Origin: Acidocella aminolytica 101 = DSM 11237
GTDB taxonomy: Bacteria; Pseudomonadota; Alphaproteobacteria; Acetobacterales; Acetobacteraceae
Length of the DNA: 64,000 nt
NCBI RefSeq assembly: GCF_900129125.1
Contig: NZ_FQVJ01000016.1
Coordinates: 1-64,000, forward strand
Direction: 5' to 3'
A program made the translations under genes and the position numbers. The stretch's first letter is position 1. Each line of letters starts with the position of its first letter. The notes below the pieces were generated by a model. It made no database searches. It saw only the letters and a list, made by a program, of their open reading frames with translations, and was not told the DNA's origin. Shown one piece after another: positions 54,392 through 62,805 of the stretch.

Positions 54392-54807
54392 TTGATCTGT
54401 ACGCCGATGCCGGGGAGCATAATCACCGCCCCGGCATGATGGTGGTGATGGTGATGATACCAAACCGGCGGCGGTGGTGGCGGTGGCGCATAGTAAACCC
54501 GTGGCGGGGGCGGCGGGGCGTATTGGTAATATTCGTGATGGTGGTGGTGATGGTGATGATCGCCGCCACCCCAATCCGTCTGCTGCAGTTTGGCCGGGGC
54601 GTTGCGGGCGTTGTCCCGCAACGCCGCGTCGCTGGCCTTAAGGGCCTCAACGGCATTCGGGATGGGTTGCAGCAGGTCGGCATAGGATGTGATGGCCAAG
54701 GGCTCATGCGGTGTGGCGGGCGCATTTGTGGCGGCCTGCGCGCTGGTGGTCCCTAGGGCAGCGACACCGGCCAGCGCGGTCATCAGTCCGGTTGTTTTCC
54801 GCTCCAT
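54388..54807 (-). CDS. Secreted His/Pro/Tyr-rich protein
   Basis: This 139-residue protein has a signal peptide ending SAQA, a helical middle (YADLLQPIPNAVEALKASDA), a run of eight His, Pro-rich blocks with Tyr and Val (APPPPPRVYYAPPPPPPPVW) and a second run of seven His. Such His runs bind Ni, Zn or Cu, so a periplasmic metal-binding or scaffold role is likely but inferred. The nucleotide sequence shows degenerate CAT repeats. It converges with the DUF6065-like gene. Confidence 0.72.
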   Translation of the reverse strand: MERKTTGLMTALAGVAALGTTSAQAATNAPATPHEPLAITSYADLLQPIPNAVEALKASDAALRDNARNAPAKLQQTDWGGGDHHHHHHHHEYYQYAPPPPPRVYYAPPPPPPPVWYHHHHHHHAGAVIMLPGIGVQIN

Positions 54808-54895
54808 CTGAAACTCCTCTGGAATTTGTAGCAGAGGGTAGAGTCACGCACCGGGCTGGCCATTTTGTGCTGCAATGAGGGTGGGAATGTGGCAG

Positions 54896-54910
54896 CCCCC
54901 TGTTAGGGGG
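54896..54910. repeat. Small hairpin in the gap upstream of the His-rich gene
   Basis: CCCCC-TGTTA-GGGGG forms a 5-bp G+C stem followed by TTAAAATTT. It sits in the 159-bp, A+T-rich gap between the His-rich gene and the dioxygenase. It could be a weak terminator or a regulatory hairpin. Confidence 0.35.
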
Positions 54911-54966
54911 TTAAAATTTATTCAGGTTTTTGTTCGATTTTTTAATTTCGAGTCCGTGATTTTTTG

Positions 54967-55749
54967 TTAGGCGAACGCATAGGCATCCATGCGCATGAAG
55001 CCATATTCCACCGAGCTGTGCAGCCGTTCCGGTTGAATCGTGGGGCCGGCGGCGCCAAGGGCAACATGCAAGGGCAGCAGATGTTCCTCGGTCGGGTGTT
55101 CCTCAGCCGCATAGGGGGCGAGGCGGCGGTAATCCGCCAGGGCGGCGAGATCCCCCGCCATGATTTTGGCGTTCATCCAGGTGGAGAAATCGGTCACGTC
55201 CTGGGTTTCCGGTGCGTCGAGGGCCGGGCGTCCGCCGCGGAAGCGCCGCAGGTCGTGGGTGAAGGTGCCGGAACAGAAGATCAGCGTGCCTTCTTCCCGC
55301 AATTTACGCAAAGCGGTGCCCAGGGCGATATGGTGGCGCGTGCCGCGTTCCGTCTGCACGGAGAGCTGGATCACCGGGATATCGGCTTCTGGGTAGGCCA
55401 GCTTCAGCGGTACCCAGGCGCCATGGTCCAGACCGCGCGCATGGTCTGTGCTGCAGGGCAGCCCAGCCTCGCCCAGTAAGGCCGCCAGCCGCCCCGCCAG
55501 CCCGTGCGCCACCGGTGGGGTGTAGTGCTGGGCATAGAGTTCGGGCGGGAAGCCGTAGAAATCGTGGATTGTCTCGTTGGCGGCGGGGTTGCTCACCGTG
55601 GGGATGTTGGTTTCCCAATGGGCGGAGACGGCCAGGATCGCCTTGGGGCGCGGCAGTAATGTGCCAAGGGACTGCAGGAAATGCCGGGCGGGCGTGTCCT
55701 GCAGGATGGTCATGGGAGAGCCGTGGCTAATGAAAAATACGGGGAGCAT
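54967..55749 (-). CDS. DODA-type extradiol dioxygenase (YgiD-like)
   Basis: The start is placed at the ATG at 55749 (MLPVFFISHGSPM), giving 260 residues; an upstream TTG/ATG run could add 12. The iron-binding His and the family motifs are present: FISHGSPM, VSAHWET, ARGLDHGAWVPL and a final SSVEYGFMRMDAYAF. Class III (LigB-like) extradiol dioxygenases cleave catechols such as DOPA. The natural substrate is unknown. It is divergent from nfu. Confidence 0.87.
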   Translation of the reverse strand: MLPVFFISHGSPMTILQDTPARHFLQSLGTLLPRPKAILAVSAHWETNIPTVSNPAANETIHDFYGFPPELYAQHYTPPVAHGLAGRLAALLGEAGLPCSTDHARGLDHGAWVPLKLAYPEADIPVIQLSVQTERGTRHHIALGTALRKLREEGTLIFCSGTFTHDLRRFRGGRPALDAPETQDVTDFSTWMNAKIMAGDLAALADYRRLAPYAAEEHPTEEHLLPLHVALGAAGPTIQPERLHSSVEYGFMRMDAYAFA

Positions 55750-55885
55750 GACGGCGAATGTGGCCAGCTTTGTGCTGCGGGGCAAGAGTCTGGCCGGGTT
55801 GGCCTTGCCAGAGCAGGGAAAAAGGACAATCTACGATTCCAGTATCAGGACAAAACCAGTCCGCTTTGCGGATGGAGGACTTATT

Positions 55886-56440
55886 ATGTTTATCGAGACC
55901 GAAGGCACGCCTAACCCGGCAACGCTAAAATTCCTGCCCGGCCAGGTTATTCTGGGAGACAAGACGGCGGATTTCCCGGATGCGGACGCGGCGTTGATTT
56001 CGCCGTTGGCGGAGGCTCTGTTCGGGCTGGAGGGGGTTGTCCGCGTATTTATGGGCGGTGACTTCGTGACGGTGACCAAGGCGGACGGGGCCGACTGGCA
56101 AGGGCTGAAGCCGCAGATTCTCGGCCTGCTGATGGAACATTTGATGGCGGGCAAGCCGATCCTGCGTGAGGGGATTGCGCTGGAGGAAGAAGATGTGGAC
56201 CCGGCGGATCAGGAGATTGTGGAGCAGATTAAAGACCTGCTGGATACGCGCATCCGCCCGGCGGTGGCCGGGGATGGCGGGGATATCATCTTCCGTGGCT
56301 ACCGCGACGGCGTGGTGAGCCTGAAGATGCAGGGGGCCTGCGCGGGCTGCCCCTCCTCCACGGCGACGCTAAAGCATGGCATCGAGAATATGCTGAAGCA
56401 CTATATTCCGGAGGTGACCTCGGTTACACAGGCGGCGTAA
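55886..56440 (+). CDS. Nfu-type iron-sulfur cluster scaffold/carrier protein
   Basis: The start is the ATG at 55886, with GGAGG 8 nt upstream; the frame is open 103 codons further, but that part is antisense to the dioxygenase. The 184-residue protein has the N-terminal Nfu_N domain (FIETEGTPNPATLKFLPG, VVRVFMGGDFVTVTK) and the C-terminal NifU-like domain with the CxxC in LKMQGACAGCPSSTATLK. It assembles or delivers Fe-S clusters. The RutE-type gene follows 15 bp downstream. Confidence 0.94.
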   Translation: MFIETEGTPNPATLKFLPGQVILGDKTADFPDADAALISPLAEALFGLEGVVRVFMGGDFVTVTKADGADWQGLKPQILGLLMEHLMAGKPILREGIALEEEDVDPADQEIVEQIKDLLDTRIRPAVAGDGGDIIFRGYRDGVVSLKMQGACAGCPSSTATLKHGIENMLKHYIPEVTSVTQAA

Positions 56441-56455
56441 CCGGGAGAAGGCACA

Positions 56456-57043
56456 ATGGCTCTGGATGAAGCGGCGCTGGATGCGCTGTTCCGCAACGCG
56501 CGCACCCATTCTACATTCAGCGATACGCCCGTTTCGGACGAGGAGCTGAAGGCGCTGTATGAGCTGACCAAGCTGGGGCCAACCTCGGCGAATTGCTCGC
56601 CCGCGCGGTTTTTGTTCATCCGTACCGAGGAAGGCAAAAAGACGCTGCGCCCCTGCCTTTCGGGCGGGAATATAGAGCCGGTGATGGCCGCCCCTGTCAC
56701 GGTGGTGGTGGCGTTTGACCCGCATTTCTACATGAAACTGCCGGAGCTTTACCCGGATGCGGATGTAAAGCCCTGGTTCTCCGGCAACCCGGACCTCGCG
56801 GAAGAAACGTCGATGCGCAACTCCTCCTTGCAGGGGGCGTATTTCCTGATGGCGGCGCGGGCGATGGGGTTTGCCACGGGAGCGATGTCCGGATTTGATA
56901 AGGTCAAGCTGGACCGGGCGTTTTTTGGGCAGAATGGCTGGAAGTCGAATTTCCTGATCAATCTGGGTCGCCCAAAACCAGATGAGACATTGCCGCCGCG
57001 TTTGCCGCGCCTGCCATTTGACGAGGCGGCAGAGTTCGCGTGA
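56456..57043 (+). CDS. Malonic semialdehyde reductase/nitroreductase family protein (RutE-like)
   Basis: This 195-residue FMN-dependent protein of the nitroreductase family has ELTKLGPTSANCSPARFLFI, MRNSSLQGAYFLMAARAMGF and SGFDKVKLDRAFFG, matching the RutE/HadB subfamily. Members reduce malonic semialdehyde, quinones or nitro compounds. The rut pyrimidine-degradation genes are absent around it, so the physiological role is uncertain. Its stop overlaps tsaB by 4 bp. Confidence 0.88.
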   Translation: MALDEAALDALFRNARTHSTFSDTPVSDEELKALYELTKLGPTSANCSPARFLFIRTEEGKKTLRPCLSGGNIEPVMAAPVTVVVAFDPHFYMKLPELYPDADVKPWFSGNPDLAEETSMRNSSLQGAYFLMAARAMGFATGAMSGFDKVKLDRAFFGQNGWKSNFLINLGRPKPDETLPPRLPRLPFDEAAEFA

Positions 57044-57681
57044 GCCTGATTGCGCTGGATGCCTCTGGCCCCCGCGCGGGGCTGGTGCTGATGGATCAAG
57101 ACGGGGCGGTACGGCAACGCTGGAGCGCTCCGCTCAAGCCGGGGTTGATCGAAACCCTGCCGCTTTTGCTGCAAGAGGCGGCGGCGGGCCGGGAAATTTC
57201 TGACATTGCCGTTTGCGTGGGGCCGGGGAGCTTTACCGGCCTGCGCACCTCCATCGCGCTGGCGCAAGGCTTTGCGGCCGGGTGCCAGGCGGTGCTGTGG
57301 GGTATTTCGGCGGCGGCGGCGTATGGCCAGGCATTGCCGGGGCTCGCCCGCCCGCTTTGGGTGGCAATCCGCGCGCGGCGAGGGCGGCTATTTCTGCTGC
57401 GCGAGGACGAGGCGGTGGCGTTTGCGGATGCGGATGTGCCGCTGCCGCAAAGCCCCGTGGCCATTGCCGGGGACCAAGCGCAGTGGCTGGCGGCCATGCT
57501 GGCGGCCAAGGGGGCGAATGTAATGCTGACCGACGCAAGGCTGGTGGATGCCGCCTGGGTGGGCCGTGCAGCTTTGGCACAAAAGCGGGCAGGGCAGGCG
57601 CCGGGGGCGGCCTTGCCGCTTTATGTTGATCCGCCCGAAGCTAAACTGCCCGCCGCCGGGCTGCGCCCTGCCCCGGTATGA
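57040..57681 (+). CDS. tsaB: tRNA threonylcarbamoyladenosine biosynthesis protein TsaB
   Basis: This 213-residue protein starts with GTG and has the ASKHA fold with the TsaB signature VGPGSFTGLRTSIALAQGFA. It lacks the metal-binding motif of TsaD, as expected. TsaB partners TsaD and TsaE to make t6A37 on ANN-decoding tRNAs. It overlaps rimI by 4 bp, a common arrangement. Confidence 0.93.
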   Translation: MSLIALDASGPRAGLVLMDQDGAVRQRWSAPLKPGLIETLPLLLQEAAAGREISDIAVCVGPGSFTGLRTSIALAQGFAAGCQAVLWGISAAAAYGQALPGLARPLWVAIRARRGRLFLLREDEAVAFADADVPLPQSPVAIAGDQAQWLAAMLAAKGANVMLTDARLVDAAWVGRAALAQKRAGQAPGAALPLYVDPPEAKLPAAGLRPAPV

Positions 57682-58136
57682 GCGGCATGATCGAAGCCGG
57701 TTCGGCCCATATCGCCGTGCTGGCGGCGATGCACAAGACGGTGTTTCCGCATGAGGCATGGGATGAGGTGGGCTTTACCACATTGCTGCGCCAGCCCGGC
57801 GTGCATGGGTTGATTCATGAGGGGGGCGGGTTTTTGCTGCTGCGCTCTGTTTTGGATGAGGCGGAGATTCTGACTATTGGCGTACTGGAAAAACGCCGCG
57901 GAATCGGTACGTCTTTGCTGCATGAGGGGCTGCGCCGTTTGCGCCTGGCGGGGGTGAGGACGCTTTATCTGGAGGTCGCCACGGACAACGCCCCGGCGTT
58001 GGCGCTGTATGAAAAGCAAGGCTTTGTGGTCACAGGGCGCCGGAAAGCCTATTATGACGACGGCGGAGACGCGTTGACGATGCGCCTTGAGCTAGCAGCC
58101 CCGTTGCAAGCGGGCCAAAGCGGCACTGGAGAGTGA
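57678..58136 (+). CDS. rimI: Ribosomal-protein-alanine N-acetyltransferase RimI
   Basis: This 152-residue GNAT protein has the acetyl-CoA-binding VLEKRRGIGTSLLHEGL and the C-terminal LYLEVATDNAPALALYEKQG-FVVTGRRKAYY segments. RimI acetylates the N-terminus of S18 and sometimes others. The tsaB-rimI order is widespread. The ppx gene follows after 3 bp. Confidence 0.88.
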   Translation: MSGMIEAGSAHIAVLAAMHKTVFPHEAWDEVGFTTLLRQPGVHGLIHEGGGFLLLRSVLDEAEILTIGVLEKRRGIGTSLLHEGLRRLRLAGVRTLYLEVATDNAPALALYEKQGFVVTGRRKAYYDDGGDALTMRLELAAPLQAGQSGTGE

Positions 58137-58139
58137 TTC

Positions 58140-59648
58140 GTGGACCAGATGATTCAAGCCGGCCAGCAATCCCACCCTATTTTCCGTCGTGCCGTGGTCG
58201 ATCTCGGCTCAAACTCTGTGCGGCTCGTGATTTACGAGGGGGAGCTGCGCAATCCCATGCAGATATTTAACGAGAAGGCAGTGCTGCGCCTGGCCAAGGG
58301 TATGACCAGTACCGGGCGATTGAAGGAGGAAGCGCTGGTGCAGGCAGAGACGGTGTTGCACCGCTATGCCGCCATTGCCCGTGCCATGGGGGCGGGGCAG
58401 GTGGATGTGCTGGCGACCTCCGCCGTGCGGGACGCGGTGAATGGTCAGGAATTCGTCGAGGCGATGATGAAGCGTCTGCCGGATCTGCGGATTTCCATTT
58501 TGTCCGGCGAGCAGGAGGCAGTGTATTCCGCCGAGGGTGTGCTGTGCGGGATTCCTGGTGCGGACGGAATGCTGGCAGATCTGGGCGGCGGGTCGCTGGA
58601 GCTCATCCGGCTGGAAGCTGGCAAGGTGGGACAGGCCGCCACATTGCCAGTGGGGGTGATCCGGCTCGCGGATCAAGCGGGCGAGGATATCGGCCGGGCG
58701 CGGGCGGTGATGGATGAGGCGCTGTCCGGCGTGGCTTTTACGAGCGAGGCGGCGGGGAAGGATTTGTATCTCTCCGGCGGCGCCTTTCGGGCGCTGGCGC
58801 GGATTCATATCGCGCAGACGGGCTATCCGCTGAATATCGTGCATCATTACACCATCAACCGGGATGAGGCGCGTGACCTCGCCGGGGTAGTGAGCGAGGG
58901 GGGGCGCAAGCTGATTGAGCGTATGCCCGGCGTACCACGGCGGCGGATTGAGGATTTGCCTTACGCGGCGGTGATTTTGCGCCGCCTGCTGCGCGCCACC
59001 GGGGCGGCGAGGGTGGTGTTCTCGGCCAATGGGTTGCGGGAGGGATGGTTCTCGCGTCTGCTGCCGCCGACAATCAGAGCCGAGGACCCGTTGCTGGCGG
59101 CCTCGCGCGATCTGGTACGTGGAATGGTGCGTGACGCCAATCTGCCTCGCGCGCTGGTGTCCTGGACGGCGCCTTTATTTGCCAATGAGACGCACGGCCA
59201 GAAACGCCTGCGAGAGGCGGCGTGCTGGCTGTCTGATATTGGCAGCCACGAGCACCCGGAATATCGCGCCGAGCAGGCTTTCATGCGGGTACTGCGTCAG
59301 GCTGGGATGAGTCTTGACCACCATGCCCGCGCGTTTCTCGCCCTGGCAACGGCTGTGCGGTACGAGGCGCAGGCGGAGGCAGGGTTTCTGGCCCCGGCGC
59401 GGGCGCTGCTGGACATGCAAGCTGCGAAACGGGCGGAAACATTGGGCACAGCGTTGCGGCTTGCCTACACGCTCTCCGCCGGGACACCGCATTTGCTGGC
59501 TGGCACGGCGTTGACCTTGCAGCCTGGGCGGCTCGTGCTGGGGCTGGACGAAGCCAATGGCGTGTTTGCGGGCGATGCCGTGCTGCGCCGATTGGAACGG
59601 TTGGCGCTGATGCTGGGGCGCGAAGCGGAAACATTGATCAAGTCATGA
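58140..59648 (+). CDS. ppx: Exopolyphosphatase / Ppx-GppA phosphatase
   Basis: This 502-residue protein starts with GTG. The ASKHA-fold motifs are present: VVDLGSNSVRLVIYE, LATSAVRDAVNG, SGEQEAVYSAEGVL and ADLGGGSLELI, with a C-terminal HD-like domain. It hydrolyses polyphosphate and/or pppGpp. Its stop lies only 4 bp before the bactofilin terminator hairpin. Confidence 0.9.
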   Translation: MDQMIQAGQQSHPIFRRAVVDLGSNSVRLVIYEGELRNPMQIFNEKAVLRLAKGMTSTGRLKEEALVQAETVLHRYAAIARAMGAGQVDVLATSAVRDAVNGQEFVEAMMKRLPDLRISILSGEQEAVYSAEGVLCGIPGADGMLADLGGGSLELIRLEAGKVGQAATLPVGVIRLADQAGEDIGRARAVMDEALSGVAFTSEAAGKDLYLSGGAFRALARIHIAQTGYPLNIVHHYTINRDEARDLAGVVSEGGRKLIERMPGVPRRRIEDLPYAAVILRRLLRATGAARVVFSANGLREGWFSRLLPPTIRAEDPLLAASRDLVRGMVRDANLPRALVSWTAPLFANETHGQKRLREAACWLSDIGSHEHPEYRAEQAFMRVLRQAGMSLDHHARAFLALATAVRYEAQAEAGFLAPARALLDMQAAKRAETLGTALRLAYTLSAGTPHLLAGTALTLQPGRLVLGLDEANGVFAGDAVLRRLERLALMLGREAETLIKS

Positions 59649-59679
59649 AAAAACCGGGCCCGCGTTGGCGGACCCGGTT
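59648..59679 (-). terminator. Terminator of the bactofilin gene
   Basis: Read on the minus strand, AACCGGG and CCCGGTT pair around an inner G+C stem (CCGCC region), then a run of six T follows (59653-59648). It lies about 25 bp after the bactofilin stop. It directly abuts the ppx stop codon. Confidence 0.85.
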
Positions 59680-59703
59680 GGAATGTGGGCGCGGGGGTGC
59701 GGC

Positions 59704-60327
59704 TTAGGATTCGGAAACCTTGGCCGGGGCTGGCGTGTGGGCCGGGGCGGGGGCGTTGTCGCCCAGCATCTCGATACGACCAGTGATCTGCCCACCATCT
59801 TCAACCTGCAGGCGGCGGCAGCGGGCGGTGCCCAGCACACGGCCGGTATTACGCACGATCAGCGTGGCGCGGGCCACCAGCGTGCCGTCAATGGTGCCGG
59901 CGACTTCCGCGTCGTCAACCTCAACCTCGCCTTTAAAGACGCCGCCGGGGGCAATGGAGAGTTCGTTGGCGTTGATCATCGTGGCTTCCACGGTGCCTTC
60001 AACCACAAGGCGCTCAGCATCCTGCACCGTACCCTGCACGGAGATGCCGCGGCCCACCACCAGGGTGCGGCGGTCAGCGCTGTCGCGCACGGTGGAGGTC
60101 GGGGTTAGCGGGCGCGAAGTGGGCAGAGCACCGGGAGCAGTTGGTGTAGCGGGGATCGGCGGGGGCGCGAAAGGTGAGCGGGCCATGGAAGTCTCCTTGA
60201 AGCTAGGGGGAATGAAGCTGCCTGTTGAGGCGGTGTCTTCAGGCGAAGCGGAAGCGGACACTAACTGGTCCGCCGGGCGCGCTGCTGGTACCGGTTTGGG
60301 GTTGTCCGTCTTGCGCTTGTTGAACAC
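59704..60327 (-). CDS. Bactofilin (polymer-forming cytoskeletal protein)
   Basis: The core has the DUF583 beta-helix repeats: LVVGRGISVQGTVQDAERLVVEGTVEA, INANELSIAPGGVFKGEVEVDDAEVAGTI and a Pro/Ala-rich tail. Bactofilins form filaments that shape cells and place cell-wall or stalk enzymes. Several starts are possible: the ATG at 60348 without Shine-Dalgarno; the GTG at 60327 (VFNKRKT) with GGAGG four bases upstream; and the ATG at 60186 with AAGGAG six bases upstream. I choose 60327 because MFNKRK-like starts are typical, giving 207 residues. Confidence 0.87.
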   Translation of the reverse strand: MFNKRKTDNPKPVPAARPADQLVSASASPEDTASTGSFIPPSFKETSMARSPFAPPPIPATPTAPGALPTSRPLTPTSTVRDSADRRTLVVGRGISVQGTVQDAERLVVEGTVEATMINANELSIAPGGVFKGEVEVDDAEVAGTIDGTLVARATLIVRNTGRVLGTARCRRLQVEDGGQITGRIEMLGDNAPAPAHTPAPAKVSES

Positions 60328-60466
60328 AGATCCTCCGTGGTGGCTCATCGCGACTGATGTGCGGCGTAGCACGCGATAACAGGGCAAACAACCTTACCGC
60401 TCATTTGCCGAGGTTGGTTCGCGGTGCTAACCCGACGCCGCTGTAATCTGCGGAGATTTGACGAAT

Positions 60467-61447
60467 ATGGCCATATCACAATTCGATATCACCGGCATCG
60501 GGAATGCAATCGTCGATTTTCTGCTGCAAACGAATGACGAATTTTTAAGCCGTCACGATATGCCAAAGGGTGCAATGTCGCTGATCGACGTTGATACTGC
60601 GACCAAGCTGACTGGCGCGATGCAGGGTGCACTGACAGCTTCCGGTGGCTCGGTGGCGAATTCCTGCGCGGTGGCGGCGGCGCTTGGTGCCAAAGTCGCG
60701 TTTCTGGGCAAGGTGGCGAAGGATGAGATGGGTGAGGCATTCCGGCGTGAGATTGCCTCCGTGGGCGTGCATTACACCACCCCGCCGCTGGACGCACCGA
60801 TCCCGACCGCGCGGTGCCTGATTCTGGTCACGCCGGACGGACAGCGCACGATGAACACTTATCTGGGTGCGTGCGGGGAGTTCGCGCTGCATGATCTGGA
60901 CGAGACGGTTATTGCAGCGTCCAAGGTGACCTACCTTGAGGGCTATCTGTTCGACCCGCCGGCGGCCCAGGCGGCGTTTATCGAGGCGGCGCGCATGGCT
61001 CGCGCGGCGGGGCAGCAGACCGCACTCTCGCTTTCGGATGCGTTCTGTGTGGACCGGCACCGCGACGGGTTCCGTCGCTTAATAGCCGAGGGCGTGGATA
61101 TCCTGTTTGCGAATGAGGCGGAGATCTGCAGCCTGTATCAGGTGAACAGCTTTGCCGAGGCCGCTGCCAAGGCGGCGCTGGATGTGAACATCGCGGTACT
61201 GACGCGCAGCGAGGCGGGCAGTCTGATTTTGCAAGGCGGGCAGGCCGTGAGCATTCCCGCCGCGCCGGTGCGGGTGCTGGACACAACTGGCGCGGGCGAT
61301 GCCTATGCCGCCGGGTTCCTGGCGGCCTATACGCGCGGTGAGGGGCTGGAAGCCGCCGGAAAGCTTGGTGCCAAGGCGGCAGCATTGGCAATTGCGCGTA
61401 TCGGCGCGCGCCCGCCCGCTACAGAACTGGCCGAGCTGACTGCATGA
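60467..61447 (+). CDS. PfkB-family carbohydrate/nucleoside kinase
   Basis: The start is the ATG at 60467 (a TTG three codons earlier is poorly spaced from GGAG). The 326-residue kinase has GIGNAIVDFLLQTND, the first signature region GGSVANSCAVAAALGAKVAF, and the second signature with the anion hole and catalytic Asp in DTTGAGDAYAAGFLAA. It looks like the adenosine kinase subgroup of the PfkB family. It overlaps the TauE-like gene by 4 bp. Confidence 0.87.
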   Translation: MAISQFDITGIGNAIVDFLLQTNDEFLSRHDMPKGAMSLIDVDTATKLTGAMQGALTASGGSVANSCAVAAALGAKVAFLGKVAKDEMGEAFRREIASVGVHYTTPPLDAPIPTARCLILVTPDGQRTMNTYLGACGEFALHDLDETVIAASKVTYLEGYLFDPPAAQAAFIEAARMARAAGQQTALSLSDAFCVDRHRDGFRRLIAEGVDILFANEAEICSLYQVNSFAEAAAKAALDVNIAVLTRSEAGSLILQGGQAVSIPAAPVRVLDTTGAGDAYAAGFLAAYTRGEGLEAAGKLGAKAAALAIARIGARPPATELAELTA

Positions 61448-62193
61448 TTCTCTCCGGCGTTGTGCTGGCCGTGGCGGGGTTTATTGCCGGGGCGCAGAAT
61501 GCAGTGGCGGGCGGCGGGTCGTTTCTGACCTTCCCGGCATTGCTACTCGCGGGGCTGGACCCGCGCGCCGCCAATATTACATCCACCATCGCGCTGTTTC
61601 CTGGCCAAGCCACAACGGGCTGGACCGGGCGGCGCATGGCGGGTGGCGCGGCGGGGCTGTCCCTGGCCACGTTGTTTATTGTCAGTGTGGTGGGTGGAGG
61701 CATTGGCGCGGTGCTGCTGCTGGCCACGCCGGTGAGTATTTTCACTCATCTGGTGCCTTGGCTGATTCTGTTCGCCACGCTGGTATTTATCTGGGGCAGT
61801 TTCTTCAGGAAGCAGCGGGCGAAGGATGCGCCCCCGCCGATCAACCCGCGTACCGCCGTGCTGCTGCAATTCATGATCGCCGTTTATGGCGGGTATTTCG
61901 GCGGCGGGATCGGGATTTTGATGCTTGCCGCGCTGACCGCCGTGGGGCTGGCCGTGCGCCATGCCGGGGCCACAAAGAACGTGCTGGCAGGAGTGGTGAA
62001 TGTGGCCGCCGTGCTGATCTTTCTGGCGGAGAGCAAGCCGCATTGGATGCTGATTCTGGTGCTGGGGATTTCAGCCATTATTGGAGGGCAGGTTGGGGTT
62101 TTGATCCTGCGCCATGTGCCGGAGAAGATTTTACGGGTGGTGATCAGCTGCGTAGGGATTGCGCTGACCGTCGGTATGTTCCTGAGGGCTTGA
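61444..62193 (+). CDS. TauE/SafE-family sulfite exporter-like permease
   Basis: This 249-residue protein has about eight hydrophobic segments and the TauE/SafE features: AGAQNAVAGGGSFLTFPALL, AANITSTIALFPGQ, and VYGGYFGGGIGILMLAAL. The family exports organosulfonates, sulfite or other anions. It sits between the PfkB kinase (overlapping) and a LysE exporter (adjacent). Confidence 0.9.
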   Translation: MILSGVVLAVAGFIAGAQNAVAGGGSFLTFPALLLAGLDPRAANITSTIALFPGQATTGWTGRRMAGGAAGLSLATLFIVSVVGGGIGAVLLLATPVSIFTHLVPWLILFATLVFIWGSFFRKQRAKDAPPPINPRTAVLLQFMIAVYGGYFGGGIGILMLAALTAVGLAVRHAGATKNVLAGVVNVAAVLIFLAESKPHWMLILVLGISAIIGGQVGVLILRHVPEKILRVVISCVGIALTVGMFLRA

Positions 62194-62799
62194 GTGCCTG
62201 TTATGTCTCTGCATGCGCTTTTAACCTTGTTTACCTTGGGCATGGCGGCCGGATGGACACCGGGGCCGAATAACGCCCTGCTGGCGAGCTCGGGCGTTAA
62301 ATTCGGCCTGCGCCGGACAGTGCCGCACGCTCTGGGGGTGGGACTAGGGTTTCCGGTGATGGTGTTTCTGGTCGGGCTGTTCCTGGGCGCCGCGTTTCAG
62401 GCCAGTGCCTTATTGCGGGATGTTTTGCGCTATGGCGGCGCCGCGATGCTGCTGTGGGTGGCGTGGAAAATTGCCTCGGCGGGCGGGTTGGGGTCGTCCA
62501 CCGGGCCGATCCGGCCTTTTCGCTTTCATGAGGCGGTGGCCTTCCAGTGGATCAACCCCAAGGGCTGGGTGATGGCGATTTCACTGACGGCGCAATTCAT
62601 GAATCCGGCCCATATCTGGCTGACGGCGCTGATGGTGGCCGGAGTGTTTCTGGTGGTGGGGCTTAGCTCCGCCTTTGGGTGGGCGGCGCTAGGCACTGGG
62701 TTGCGGCGGTTTTTAGCCAAGGGTCACAGGATGCGGATTTTTGACATCACCATGGGGGCGGTGATCGCGCTGGGGGTGGTTGTGCTGTTGCGGGGCTGA
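62194..62799 (+). CDS. LysE-family translocator
   Basis: This 201-residue protein with five to six membrane helices has LGMAAGWTPGPNNALLASSG (the LysE/RhtB start), RRTVPHALGVGLGFPVMVF and AFQWINPKGWVMAIS. LysE/RhtB proteins export amino acids or related metabolites. The start is GTG at 62194 or ATG at 62203. It is the last gene of this short operon; murI lies convergent. Confidence 0.9.
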   Translation: MPVMSLHALLTLFTLGMAAGWTPGPNNALLASSGVKFGLRRTVPHALGVGLGFPVMVFLVGLFLGAAFQASALLRDVLRYGGAAMLLWVAWKIASAGGLGSSTGPIRPFRFHEAVAFQWINPKGWVMAISLTAQFMNPAHIWLTALMVAGVFLVVGLSSAFGWAALGTGLRRFLAKGHRMRIFDITMGAVIALGVVVLLRG

Positions 62800-62805
62800 G
62801 CCAGC

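Noticed and set aside
53576-54574. 332-residue reading frame on the minus strand
   Set aside because: Antisense to the AGGAGG-started DUF6065-like gene; composition of a shadow frame.
55577-55885. N-terminal extension of the Nfu frame
   Set aside because: Antisense to the dioxygenase; family start FIETEGTPNP is at 55886 with a good Shine-Dalgarno.
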